Positions 1 to 10,510 of a stretch of 64,000 nt of DNA are shown here, piece after piece; the first letter of the stretch is position 1, and each line of letters starts with the position of its first letter. The stretch covers positions 2,356,001-2,420,000 of the forward strand of contig JAJGBQ010000005.1 in the NCBI GenBank assembly GCA_022457065.1, given 5' to 3'. The position numbers and the translations under genes are program-made. Source of the DNA: Curvularia sp. ZM96. Its lineage: Eukaryota; Ascomycota; Dothideomycetes; Pleosporales; Pleosporaceae. The notes under the pieces were generated by a model. The model made no database searches. It was not told where the DNA came from and saw only the letters and a program-made list of their open reading frames with translations.

Positions 1-1
1 A

Positions 2-1273
2 ACAGCCTTCAAACAAAAAGACACGGAGAAAAGACGGCAACAAGAAAACAGGCTACGTCAGCTCGCTTTGTATAATCTCTGCCTGACATCTCATCACTTC
101 AATCAAATCGCCACTCCTATCCTATATGCCTCGTTCACGGGATCCACTACATTGCACGGCATTGGGCCTCTTAGACTTTTTTGCAAAACGGTAGCAGGAT
201 CTAAAAGCCCAAATGGAAAGAAGTATACCGGATATATCCAGTATATAGAGAACCGACTGGCCGATTACCTCGGTAACGATCTTCTCGAAGACGCAATACA
301 TCCAGACGCCACAAACATGGTTATGGAGTACTTTTCGCTATTAGCTGGAATCATCAACTCTGCACCAAATTTAGAGCATCTTTCTATCGTCAGCGTGGAG
401 AATGACAGATTTTACTTTTGGAAACATATCATACATGAAGAACAAACTGCCGCAACCTCTTCATTTGCATTTGTTGCCGAGCACGGTCTTAAGAATTTGG
501 AAGTCTTGTCTGTTCAGACCAACATCTCGGCTTTTCAAGCTACAAAGGAAGCCTACTTTCAGGGCATTTGCTCAGCTGCAGCATCACTGCCATCCCTTTC
601 CGACTTTCGATCATCGAGACTCGAGTGGAACGAGCTACTGGAGCCACCAGCAGAGATTGGCCACTTTACATTACAGCGCATAGAGATCACTGAATGCGTT
701 CTCAAGATCAACGTAGTGGCCAACGTCTTAGCAGCGTGCGAGGGTCTTCGACACATCGTTTGCAGATGGGACTTCCTCTACTGCGTGGGCGAAACACCAT
801 TGGACCTTCGGCCAGGACTCTTACGCCACGCCAGTACACTGGAAACGCTTGTTCTAGATTTTCGCAAAAATCGATGGGACTCTGATCATACACAGTTTAA
901 AGAAATCGGGTCTTTCCGGCAACTAGAGCGTTTGGAGGCATTGACGGTATCTAAGATAGGCTTCACTCGTGGAGATTGGTCCAGCCATCCCAATGACTAT
1001 CGTGACAAGCTTCACGAGCTGAACCTTGCCGATTTGTTGCCAACAGGGCTCAAGAGGTTCAGCCTCCTTCTTAATGCGGCCGATTTCGAGTTAGATGCCG
1101 ATCCCTTGGACGATGTTCCTGAACTGCATCGTTTACTCGGAGCTTGCAAGTCGTCTGCACTAAACTTGGAAGAGGTGACCATCACATGTACTTGTAATGT
1201 TCATGGGGTGAGGGAACGCATGAACGATTTTGCGCAAGCTGGAATGCTTCTCAATGTCGTCATCGAGTCTTGA
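2..1273 (+). CDS. F-box-type protein, 5' truncated by window edge
   Basis: The frame is open from base 2 to the TGA at 1271-1273 (423 codons), so the true start lies upstream of the window. The first visible residues are charged, then comes LYNLCLTSHHFNQIATPILY (from about base 65). This resembles the end of fungal F-box domains, where a 'dLxnLclvSrhfnriatpiLY' pattern follows the F-box helices. The remaining ~370 residues are rich in Leu with spaced LExL/LEVLSV segments, consistent with a degenerate leucine-rich or helical substrate-binding region, and have no catalytic motif. F-box proteins are the substrate-recognition part of SCF ubiquitin ligases. Here the Skp1-binding F-box itself is mostly outside the window, so the assignment rests on the domain's tail. 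No intron is needed. Confidence 0.6.
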   Translation, partial: TAFKQKDTEKRRQQENRLRQLALYNLCLTSHHFNQIATPILYASFTGSTTLHGIGPLRLFCKTVAGSKSPNGKKYTGYIQYIENRLADYLGNDLLEDAIHPDATNMVMEYFSLLAGIINSAPNLEHLSIVSVENDRFYFWKHIIHEEQTAATSSFAFVAEHGLKNLEVLSVQTNISAFQATKEAYFQGICSAAASLPSLSDFRSSRLEWNELLEPPAEIGHFTLQRIEITECVLKINVVANVLAACEGLRHIVCRWDFLYCVGETPLDLRPGLLRHASTLETLVLDFRKNRWDSDHTQFKEIGSFRQLERLEALTVSKIGFTRGDWSSHPNDYRDKLHELNLADLLPTGLKRFSLLLNAADFELDADPLDDVPELHRLLGACKSSALNLEEVTITCTCNVHGVRERMNDFAQAGMLLNVVIES

Positions 1274-1820
1274 GCTGGGAAGATTGCAATCAGTGTATAA
1301 TCTAGCCTGTATGTAGATGGTATCTTTCGTATTGAATGTATGGTGTCTAAGTTTAGTGTAGCGTCTGCCAGCCGCCGCACAGCCACGTGACAAACGGAAA
1401 GCAACTATACCCAGCACAAAACGCCACCAAACCGCGGCATGGGCATAAAGCTACCTTACTATTGTGCTTAGTATGCAATTGCATTATTGTTTACCATGAC
1501 AGCCTTTGCTGTGCTGTGATTCGGTGTGATACAATATTACAACCCATTGTCACGACCTTTTCAGCCCGGCCGCCTTCACTTTCATATTCACTTTTCACTT
1601 CACACAGGCTTAGACTTGAATTCCCCACACTTCATCGTTTGCCTCACTGTAGTACCGGCCATTGTCAAGACCCTGGCTTCTATTCCTTCGACAGCTCACA
1701 CAAACTTTCTCCTCTACAGCTCCCACAAGCTTTTTCTTTTCTTCCTCACCTACCTTACTTCTGCGATATCCTCTCTTACTATTTCAATCAACTCTCAATA
1801 GTTTTTACAAGGTCCTCAAC
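1274..1820. promoter_or_regulatory. Intergenic/leader region upstream of coiled-coil gene
   Basis: This contains the 3' flank of the F-box-type gene and the promoter and leader of the next gene. From about 1555 to 1800 it is strongly pyrimidine-rich (many CTTT/CCTC runs), which is common just upstream of fungal start codons. Overlapping small open frames here show no recognisable protein. Confidence 0.4.
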
Positions 1821-3924
1821 ATGTCGGCACCCGACAACACTACTCATGATATCAACATGGATGCCGAGGCCGCCGTTGCTACAAGCTTGGAAGCCTCACC
1901 CACAGAGGGATCCTCGGGTCAAGAGCTCACTCTAGATTCCGAGGGAACTCCTACGGATATTAGAGGCGGAAGTGGAAGCAGCGCGGATGAGGTCAACGAC
2001 GGAGGCGATACCAGTGACCAAGTCCCTGGCTCGCCGCCCAGTGCATCTGCTTCTTCAGCGGAGCTCGTTGATCAAGACTCTGATGGCACAAGCGAGGCAG
2101 CCACTGGCACTGATCAAGAGCAGAGTAACCCAGTCCGCGGTGACGAAGACTCTGATGGTGCAAGCCAGGCAGTCGCAAGTACAGATCAAGAGCAGAGTGA
2201 CCAAGTCAACAGCACCGCACCACCAGCCGTTGGTATGTAACCTTATGGAGATAAATGACAATGGCTAACACCACTCCAGTTCCTCAACCGCTGAGCCAGG
2301 AGTCAATGCCGTCTCGCATTACAGCAAACAACACCAACGAGGAGGCAGTTCCTATGAACAGCACCGCCATGGAGCAGGAAACACAGCCAAGGGCTACCGA
2401 TGAGGCAGCAAGGCAGTCCGCATCCGTCAACGTACCGCCTCATATGCGGCCTGGCTTTGTTGCTCCGGTACCTCGCCGTGCCGAACCTGTCCAGTCCAGA
2501 GTAAGATGCCCCTATATACCACTGAACTCGCTCATGACTTACTCAACCATCAGGTACCACCGCACAACAGGAACACACGTTCCAACGGTTCTCGCTCCAA
2601 CATCTCGCAGTATGAGTATCGTCACGACCACATACATCCTGCTGAGATCGTGCGCTTGAACGCGCAGATCCTCAAAATCCAGAATGATCTCGTTGCCGAA
2701 CGCACCAAGAACAGGGACCTGCGCCAGAAGTTCGAGAACGACCAGCGCCAACACCTCGAGGCCGCCTTTTCCGGCATACTCACCAATCTACTTCACGAGC
2801 AACTCACCACCCTGGCACTCAAAGCCCGTGTCGAAGCCAAGGAGCGCGACATCCATCTGCGAGAGCGCAAAATCGCTCAAATCGAGAATTTGCTTGTCGA
2901 AGGCCAGAGGCAGCTTGTGTACGGCCTAGATGAGCGCCACATGACTGCAATCCAGCTCGACCACATGCGGCGCGAGATGGAACTCGAGTTGCGCCACCAG
3001 TTCGCGGATCGCGAAGCCAGGCTTGCGGTCAAGAGTGAGGAACTACGTTTGCTTGCTGAGGCACAAGCCAAGCGCGAGGAACATTATAAGATTTTGATCA
3101 GGGATACCTTGAAAGCGGAAGTTAAGCAAGAGCTTTCCGCAGAGGAGATTGAAAAGATGGCGGAGAATGTGTACAAGCGGGGCTTCAGAGCTGGAAAGCA
3201 GCAGTTTCTGCAAGGATATCACGCTTGCCATCGTGCTCAGACTATGCTGAATATGTTCCGCAAGGGAGATTTGGCACGTGATAGCCCTGAGTTGGACTTC
3301 TTGTTTGATCCTTCTCATCCTGACAACATGTTCAACATGGCTTTGCAGATTGGCAGGTTGGATCTGCATGGGGCTACTGAGTCCGAGGATTCTGGTGTCG
3401 AGGCGAACACGCCTGCGCCTATGGCTCAGTCCAACCACAGATCTGAAGTTACGCTGACCAACAACGGTACCATCGAGGATACGGCTCAGATCCCTGTCCA
3501 TCAGAGCACTGTTGCCATGGGCTATACTGCTCCTGCTTTTGCGTAAGTTTATACATTCTCCCCTTCCTCCCTTCTCTCACCCACCACCACCACCATCTGC
3601 TGCCCACCACATGCACACATACACAGTCACACCACGTACCACATTCTACACATCATACACCGTGTACGCACTCAAAAACATCATACGTCTTACGTCGATG
3701 CTCATACAAACACCCACAGCAGCCACCCTCGTACTCCGTCTCGTTCTCCACCCAGGTACAACCGTCCAACCTTGGCAGCTGAACTCCGTGGCCCTTCGCC
3801 CACCTACAACGGACATACCATTCTCGCTAACAACGACGCCCTTCGTACCTCTACTCCCGAGGTGACCGGAGCCCCCGCTGTCCAGAACAACCAAAGCGCA
3901 GCCAACCTGATCGATCTCTTGTAA
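1821..3924 (+). CDS. Coiled-coil protein with acidic repeat N-terminus, function unknown
   Basis: Joined exons 1821-2232, 2280-2500, 2554-3542 and 3756-3924 give 596 residues. The ATG at 1821 follows a pyrimidine-rich leader and is preferred over in-frame upstream starts inside that leader. Residues ~1-135 are Ser/Thr/Asp/Glu/Gln-rich and contain a 24-residue tandem duplication. Residues ~235-410 are a long charged helical region (repeated ER/LE/RQ heptads such as EAKERDIHLRERKIAQIENL), predicted coiled coil. The rest is low complexity, ending in SAANLIDLL. Introns 1 and 2 have GTATGT and GTAAGA donors. Intron 3 (213 nt) has a GTAAGT donor overlapping an in-frame TAA. I joined exon 4 because its frame is open, in phase, and reads as a coherent tail. 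No family is recognised, and a scaffold or cytoskeletal role would be guesswork. Confidence 0.7.
2073..2216 (+). repeat. Imperfect 72-bp tandem duplication inside coding sequence
   Basis: Two adjacent 72-bp units share GACTCTGATGG near their starts (2076 and 2148) and TGATCAAGAGCAGAGT or ACAGATCAAGAGCAGAGT near their ends. They encode two versions of an acidic DSDGxSxA...TDQEQS peptide. The unit is a multiple of three, so the frame is kept. Confidence 0.8.
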
Positions 3925-3980
3925 CCAGATGCATCAAGCCAACGGCAGAGGCTAATCTGATCGAGCTCCTGTAACCGGAT
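3901..3980 (+). repeat. Duplicated 30-bp stop-codon tail
   Basis: The 30 bases at 3901-3930, which encode ANLIDLL plus the stop codon of the coiled-coil gene, recur at 3951-3980 with 5 differences. The second copy still reads ANLIELL plus stop, in the 3' untranslated region. Start-to-start spacing is 50 bp. The rest of 3925-4286 up to the next gene shows nothing else. Confidence 0.75.
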
Positions 3981-4286
3981 ATCTCAGGTGCCTCAGCGAC
4001 AGCCAAAGAGAATGGGGAATGGAATGAAGTTGATTCACTTTTCACATGGGATTGAGATTGCTTGTCGAGGAAGAAACGATATCATGTTTCTGAGACAAGG
4101 AATTTGAGAATTGCGTTACATGGCCTGCTTGATTGATGGACGAAATGTCAGTGGAGGATGGGTGTTTCCGAGGAAGAGCATGGCCATGGAGCCCTTTAGT
4201 AATGGAAAATTTCATCTTAAATTTCACATTTGATTGCCCTTTGTACTTATTCAGCTGCTCTTCTCGTATATTCGGAAGAGTATGAG

Positions 4287-5549
4287 TTAACGCTCACGAA
4301 CAACAGGCCCATGACCCCTCTCCCCCAGCATCGGCTTTCTAAGTATAGGGCCATGTGGTCCCTGGCCATACTCATCCGCCTTCTTCTGGGCATCTTCTGA
4401 TAACTTTGGACCACCTGCGCCCTCATGTGCTGCACTCACACCATCACTCCCCCTATTCTTAGTATCCCATTTCTTAGCAAAGTCCTGCGCCCCACCACCA
4501 ATCGCCTTCATCTCCTCATTCTCTTTCCCATCCGCACTCGCCACGTACTTATCCACAACGCTAAGTAGGTCATTCTCGCCCTGTGCCTGTCTCTCCTTCC
4601 TCCACATCTCGAACTCATCCCACCACCACTTATGCGTCTCTCCGTCTTTTCCTAGATATCCCGCTGTGCCATCGGGCTTGTTTCTTGCAGCCCACGGTTT
4701 ATCGACAATATAGTGTAGCACAGCGACATGCGAGTCATCAGTCCAGATGTTGGGATGCCAATACCGCCATGTCTTGAGGGCATTTGTGCGCCATGAGAGT
4801 GGCGACCACCGACCATCAAAGGCTTCATTTAGGAAATCCTGGTCTGGGAATTTCATTGCGCGGAGTTTGGCATTGCCCAGCTCCTCAAACTTTTGGCGCA
4901 CAAAATCAGCGAGTTGCTTGGATGGGCGGTACAGAAAAGTTCCAGAGTTGAAGTTGGAGAGTGTGTATGGCTCAGGCTTGACTTGGGCTAGTTGGTCCGG
5001 CGAGGTCAGAGGCGTCATGGCGCAGTTTTCTTTGGTCCATTGCGGTGGCGCCCAGGCATCGCGGTCGAGATTGCAGACGCACGTGTGCACGGCCATTGTT
5101 CTCATGCCGTCGCCTCCTGTGAGATACTCGTCGTTTTGCTGGTTGAAAACCAAAGGTGAGGGGTCCGAGAAGATCATCATATCAGCATCGAGCCAACATA
5201 GCCTTTCCCATTCTTGCTCCATGTCCCATAAGTCGAAGACTCTTAGCTTCGTCCATGTGTCGATGAAACGCTCGGCAACCATGCCGTGGGCAGTTCCATC
5301 TTCAGGGAGGCGGAGATGCTCAACGGGCTTGAGAACGATATTGGAATGTTTGGCTTCGGTGGCAAAGGCATTGATGGATGACTCTGGTAGGGTTTCGGGG
5401 GTATAGCATATAATCAATGGTGTAGATGGCGAATGCTTGTTCAATGTGTAGGCGAGGAGAATGGCACCAGCAAGGTAAGATGGCCGCGTGAGGAGGGTCA
5501 CGTAGGTATTCTTGGAAGAGGTACCATTGTGTTTAGTGTCGTCCGCCAT
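4287..5549 (-). CDS. GT8 family glycosyltransferase (glycogenin/galactinol synthase-like)
   Basis: This is an intronless 420-residue protein. Start ATG 5549 is chosen because MADDTKHNGTSSKNTYVTLL leads directly into the first beta strand of a GT-A fold. The frame continues 96 codons upstream, but that part looks like untranslated leader. GT8 hallmarks are present: the metal-binding DAD at residues 121-123 (WLDADMM), the FNSGTFLYRP segment, FPDQDFLNEAF, and a C-terminal HYIVDKPW similar to the HFxGxxKPW metal/UDP site. The C-terminal ~90 residues are charged and low complexity. Family enzymes move a sugar from a nucleotide sugar, with retention, to a polyol, glycan or protein. There is no signal peptide or membrane helix, so it is probably cytosolic. 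Acceptor unknown; no initiator-glycogenin tyrosine region can be assigned. Confidence 0.85.
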   Translation of the reverse strand: MADDTKHNGTSSKNTYVTLLTRPSYLAGAILLAYTLNKHSPSTPLIICYTPETLPESSINAFATEAKHSNIVLKPVEHLRLPEDGTAHGMVAERFIDTWTKLRVFDLWDMEQEWERLCWLDADMMIFSDPSPLVFNQQNDEYLTGGDGMRTMAVHTCVCNLDRDAWAPPQWTKENCAMTPLTSPDQLAQVKPEPYTLSNFNSGTFLYRPSKQLADFVRQKFEELGNAKLRAMKFPDQDFLNEAFDGRWSPLSWRTNALKTWRYWHPNIWTDDSHVAVLHYIVDKPWAARNKPDGTAGYLGKDGETHKWWWDEFEMWRKERQAQGENDLLSVVDKYVASADGKENEEMKAIGGGAQDFAKKWDTKNRGSDGVSAAHEGAGGPKLSEDAQKKADEYGQGPHGPILRKPMLGERGHGPVVRER

Positions 5550-5899
5550 CTTCAGGAGTGATACCCTGGGGGAGTTCAACAAAGCTTTAAAAGTACCTGC
5601 AATTGGACAACGAGGAAGTCCAAACAGAGAGCGAGGCCCAGGTACATGCAATTGCAGTTCGCTTGTCCCGCCAAAGAACATAGACGCTGACGTCACGACT
5701 CCTGTTCCGAGAGCCGGAATGGACGACACTTGTGGTCGGAACACAGCAGTACACACAGTGCAGTGATGGACAACTAATCCGCTAGTAAATGTGTTTGGAC
5801 ATGGAGAAGAATACAGATGTGTTGTGTTGTGATTCAAATTACGGGTATCTCGGAAATCCTGCGTCGGCTGTCACCATGTAAAGTATCGTACACGCCCCA
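5550..5899. promoter_or_regulatory. Promoter/leader of GT8 gene and 3' end of PEX3
   Basis: This 350-bp gap between two minus-strand genes must hold the GT8 promoter and the PEX3 3' untranslated region. I see no TATA box or RNA gene. Confidence 0.3.
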
Positions 5900-7609
5900 T
5901 TAATACTGCTGCCCATCCTCCTTAGCAAGCGCCTTGCCCCAAGCGTTTTCGAAAGGATCATCCGCTTTCTCACTACTCTGATTGACTGCGTCATTCTGGG
6001 CTGGTGTCGACTCTGACAACTGCTCTTGTGCGGGAGCAGGCTGGTTAAGAGCCGCTGTCTCTGGGCTCTCATATTCAAAGTTGCTGGAGTACACCACAGC
6101 TGCAAATGCCTCGAGACCACGCACAGCCTCAACAGCAGCCAAGTACTCGTTGTTTGCCCCGCTTCCAATGCTATGTGCCTGTCGACAGAAGACAGCGAGA
6201 CTGTTGGCGACCTTGGCCTTGACATCACCGCCCACAATCTCTTGTACACGAGCATGGCTTTCGGAAATGGGTGGGATCTTGTATGAGAGTTGAGATATCT
6301 TGTCATCGACGAGATGAGAAAAGGCAGCGTCGAGGAGTTGAGTAAGGACACGGGCGAAGGCAGGCGAGTCGATCAGATCCGAAGTCTCATCGATTAGGCG
6401 GCGAAGAGAAGTAGTAGTGTTGGGTGAAGTAGACTCGGAGGATGAAGTCATGCCTGATTCGCGCAGAACGTAGTCTTCCTGGTCTTGAGGTGGGAGGAGA
6501 AAGGGGAGCCATTTGCAATTCCTATTGGGGGTTAGCAGGGGTTGTGGATACAAGACACAGGTAGCGTACCTTCGTTCCTCCTCAGTGGCGCCTTCAACCC
6601 TCTTGCGAACCTCCAAGGTAAGCTCTGAAAGTTTCTCGAGGGTGATCTCTTCTCTTGGATTAAGGAGACCAAAAACCTCCTGCACCGCAGTTCTGACTTT
6701 TTCGATCAAGTCTAGGCACCCCTTGTGAAGGAGCCACCAGCTTAGGCTGAGATACCTCCGGTTTGTCTCGAAGTCGTTGCCGTAGGCCTGGTCGAAGTTA
6801 TCGTCGTCGTGGTTCTCCAGGTTGATGCGCGATCCCTCAGTAGCTGGCTGTGGTGCAGCCAATGAAACAACTGAGGCAAGGTAGTTGCGTCGGCCAAGAA
6901 GGTTTAGCTGAATTCGTGTAAGGAGGGTGAGGAGACAGAGGGTGTAAAGTAGGGTGAAGGCTCGCGTTATCGCTGGTCAGATTAGCATCTGCATCATGTC
7001 CACGTCGCAACAACGGCACATACAACTAATCTTCATCTCATTCCACAGCTGTGCCTTGGTCTTCTTGGGCCTTTTCTCGTCACTGGCCTCTGGAACGCCC
7101 TCGACCGGGCCGGTGCCACTTTCGCCTTCTGTGTTTATCTGGCTGGCATGGATGAAGCTGTCCGTCTGGAGACTGGAACTCTTGGCGTCATCTTCAGTTG
7201 TGTCTGCAACGCTGGGAGGTGCTGAGCTAGCAATCTCGCTGGGTCCAACGCTTCTTGCCAGTCGCTCTGCCTTTTGCTTCTGCAGCTCTTCCAGGACTTG
7301 CTCAACAGGAATGGCTTCGAGTATGTTCTCAGTTGCGGTGGGGAGGATGGCGAGGACGGTAAACGTGCAGTCTTCTTGATTCTGCTCGAAGCGGCGGCGG
7401 AGGCTGGAGCGCGGTTAGCAGCTTGTATGTATGTCACGATGCGTTGCGCACTTCTCCTTTGCGATGCGGTCATCGCTCATGCGCTGTCTCGCCTCCCCAA
7501 GCTTCCCTATGATGTACTGCCCCGCCAAGTAGCCCGCTCCGAGCACCCCAGCGCCGATGGCGAAGTTTGTGCGGTTGCGCTTGAACCAGCGACGCGTACC
7601 TTGTATCAT
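5900..7609 (-). CDS. PEX3: Peroxin-3, peroxisomal membrane biogenesis factor
   Basis: Exons 7452-7609, 7024-7403, 6570-6972 and 5900-6521 give 520 residues. The N-terminus (MIQGTRRWFKRNRTNFAIGA) has the basic peroxisome-targeting patch followed by a hydrophobic Gly/Ala-rich membrane segment (~15-34), as in Pex3. The conserved NLRRRFEQNQEDCT follows the first splice junction. Other Pex3-like stretches are AQLWNEMKI, LTRIQLNLLGRRNYLASVVS and CKWLPFLLPP. Pex3 sits in the peroxisome/ER membrane and docks Pex19 carrying membrane-protein cargo. It also anchors Inp1 or myosin in yeasts. Introns are 48, 51 and 48 nt with TGCTAAC-type branch points. The last is a stop-free multiple of three, so the frame reads through it, but splice signals and family alignment support removal. 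Length matches fungal Pex3. Confidence 0.93.
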
Positions 7610-9305
7610 GATGAGGGTTGCAGAGGGCGATGCCGCCCGTGTGTCTTGGGGGTGGATCAGGCGTCGCGTGTGGGGAAGGGCCGGAAGTGACTTTGGATAA
7701 TGCAGGGCCGAGCACGGTATCCGCGTCCGGGGCAGCAGTTCCTGATAACACCAGGAATAAGTGCAGATTTGAACAATCTGCAGTGAACGAAAGAAGGAGA
7801 CGGTCCAATTCAATAGCGGAGCCCAGACGTATAGTGCAGTGAGGTGTATGTATGTAGGGTTGGCGTTGTTTTGTAGCAACTACACTGCACCTCCACGTCG
7901 TGACTTGGGCCGAGGTTGATTGCCTGTTCGGGCCAGTGTTCCCAGAGCGCCGCTTTCGCTTGCCACGATCGTCCTTCTGGCATAGACATGTAGTCACAAC
8001 GCAGACAATCTGTTACTGGTCTTATCTGCCGAGAGACGCCGAAACAAATACATTCTGTATCAAACAGGAGATCATTTGCAAAACAAGATTCTAAAAACGT
8101 CTCTCTCAACCAACGATCACCCAGGGTGCAATCTTGACCATGTGACTGTCACAATCTTTTACGCCCACCAACGAGTGTATCCGTCGAATCAACATGGATA
8201 TCCAATCTTCATATCAAATGTCGCATCAAAGATCCCGCAGATCAATAGAACGTCTCGTGTTTGGCGGTCGTTTTACAGCACTGACGCTACGCTTGGTGAG
8301 GTCGCGTCACTGTCTGTGGTCGCAGTGACTGACATGGCAACGTCAGTCGGTGCCAAATTTTGCTGATTGCCAGCATCGATTGGTGATGGTGTTCTGTATC
8401 GAAAACAATTAGAACTTTTTACATTTCGTAATGTTTGTTTTGCCTTTTGCAACGAAATATAAACTACCGGGTTGGTCCGGATCGATAGAAAGAGCAACAA
8501 GGAAAGAACGGAAAAATGGAATGGTGGTCCATTTAATAAAGAAAGCCAACACGGTCCAAGTAGATGTGGCCTGTAATTCTTAACCGAAACATGTGGCCGA
8601 CCAAGTGGAGGTGCTCGGCTGCCATGATTTAGTAGTATTAGGTGCTGTTCACTGCAGGAGCAGTCGAACCAGTACAAAAAAGAAAACATTTCAGATAGGA
8701 CGTTCAATGCGTAAACATATAACGTCAAAAAACAAGAGAGGAATTAGTAGGAAATTTCGTGCGGTATAGAGAAGGTTTCGTTCACTGGCCTTGTCATGTA
8801 CTTAGCACTACCAACGTACCCTTGATATGATAAAGCAGAACTGGCCAAGCCAGATGGGTGAGAGCGATGACTCACTTAATTGGTGCTGCGGAACCGCCTC
8901 TGCAAGCTGCGCTTTGGCGTTGTGTCTGTGTTTTCGGCGTTCATAACTGCTACATGGATACGATGGTAACGGTGGTTCACATTAGTTGGTGTCCAAGAGA
9001 TCCTAGTGTCTAGGATCAAATACATGCAACATCGTCTGCTAGTGCAGCGTACAGAAATTGTACGAGAGAACACTAACAGAAAGAGTGAAAAAAAGTGAAA
9101 AGATTGCCCAGGCTTTTCCTGGGTCATGGTCGAAGATTTTCTCAATCCGTGAGTCGGTATGACCAATCCGCTTTAAGGGCGTAGAACGAACCTACAATAT
9201 AGATCCTAATGCGATTCCGGTGGTATTGAAGATACGAATAGGGGGAATATGCTTACTCGAAGCAATTCACACCCGTCGAGTTGTCCTGGGGCCATGGAAC
9301 TTTAT
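7610..9305. other. Intergenic region, no gene seen
   Basis: This 1.7-kb gap holds the PEX3 promoter and the 3' flank of the following minus-strand regulator. Short overlapping frames on both strands have no recognisable domain and no consistent splice model. Base composition is similar to flanking non-coding DNA, and no tRNA or repeat is evident. Confidence 0.4.
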
Positions 9306-10510
9306 TCAATCTGGGTGAGTTCCATCGGCATAGTATTCTTGGATTTGGCTCCATATGTCCGTGGAGAGATATCCGGTGTCCAGATTACCAGATGGTAAAA
9401 GTCCCTGGGTCAAGAATGAAGGAAAAGCCTCATTGGCTTCAGTGAAGTCAAAAGGGTGGGGATGATCCATCATTAGGATTTGAGGGTCGATGGTATTCCT
9501 CTGGGATCCAGACACAGGATGTGTAGATACACTGTAGGAAGCCGAACTGGCTGAAACAGGTACGTACCCAAACGAATCTGACTGTGCATCCATTTGCATG
9601 TCTTGGTGGCATTGCGTGCTTTCCGACAGAGTCACGGGTGTTGCTATTGATGAATCTTGGAAAGAAGTGCCGCGATCTTGTGGTAACTCTTGCGAGGGTT
9701 CTACGGTTGGGAGCTGGTGTTTGCGCTCGCCTGTTGCATCGGAGTGAAACGTCCTTGCGCCAGAAACGGATCGACTTTCTCTGAATCACGGAATGAGAAG
9801 ATTTCAGCAGTAATCGAGATAACTAACCTTCTTGATATACTAGTGGGAGCTGGGGGATTCCTAGATTTATCAGTTGCTCCGCTAACATGGGTGCACTATA
9901 TCATGTCAGCCTTGCGCACTGGGACCTTGTTCTAGAGAATGCTAGGGCTGTCTACTTTGGCTTTTTGCCGCTTGCAACTATCGCAAGCACCAACCCTTCT
10001 CATCTGTTTGTAAGCCATCTTCTCCGTTGCGGTCATTTTCTTCCTCTTCCGCCGCTGCACTATGGGTCCATCTACAACACTAAAAACAATCTCTTGTCCA
10101 GACATCGTGCTCGACAAAGAAGGAGGCTGTTTCAAAAGCGCTATACTTGGGATATTCCTTCCATTGTTGCACTCATTTGTGACAGCTGGCAATGGACACG
10201 GGGCAGTTGGTGAGTATGGCGGTGAAATGCTTCTCTGACTTTTACGGTCAAAGATTTCTGCATCAGGCGTTGAGGCAGCAGAATGCACTTCGGGTACTAG
10301 AGCTGCTTCTCTTTCCTGCATTTCTCGAAGCTCCTGCTGTAAAAACTCAATCGCAGCCATGTGCTTCCTTTCCCGCAGATTTGCACCTTGCGGGTAACGC
10401 TTCTTCAGGCTTTCGAGCATAGCATCAGAATATACACGCTGTCGGAAAACCATCCCTGCCCAGGGTGGCTTGTCGTCACTTGTTGGGTGCTCTCGATCGA
10501 TGAGATCCAT
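9306..10510 (-). CDS. Putative transcription factor with half Zn2Cys6 cluster
   Basis: Exons 9956-10510, 9828-9895 and 9306-9780 give 365 residues. The first junction joins CDSCKRQKAK to CTHV, producing C-X2-C-X6-C as in the first half of a fungal binuclear zinc cluster. It is preceded by a basic stretch (VQRRKRKKMTATEKMAYKQM, ~155-175). No second cysteine triplet follows; the next residues are Ser/Pro/Arg-rich. Residues ~50-70 could form a short helical/coiled segment, and the C-terminal ~110 residues are acidic and Gln/Ser/Asp-rich like an activation region. Introns are 60 nt (GTAGAC donor, GCTGAC branch) and 47 nt (GTTAGT donor). Similar basic 'ACxxC...CTH' proteins occur in ascomycetes without known function. 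DNA binding is inference. Confidence 0.72.

Noticed and set aside
5550..5837. In-frame N-terminal extension of the GT8 protein
   Set aside because: The 96 extra residues have no GT8 similarity and look like translated leader; the start at 5549 fits the fold.
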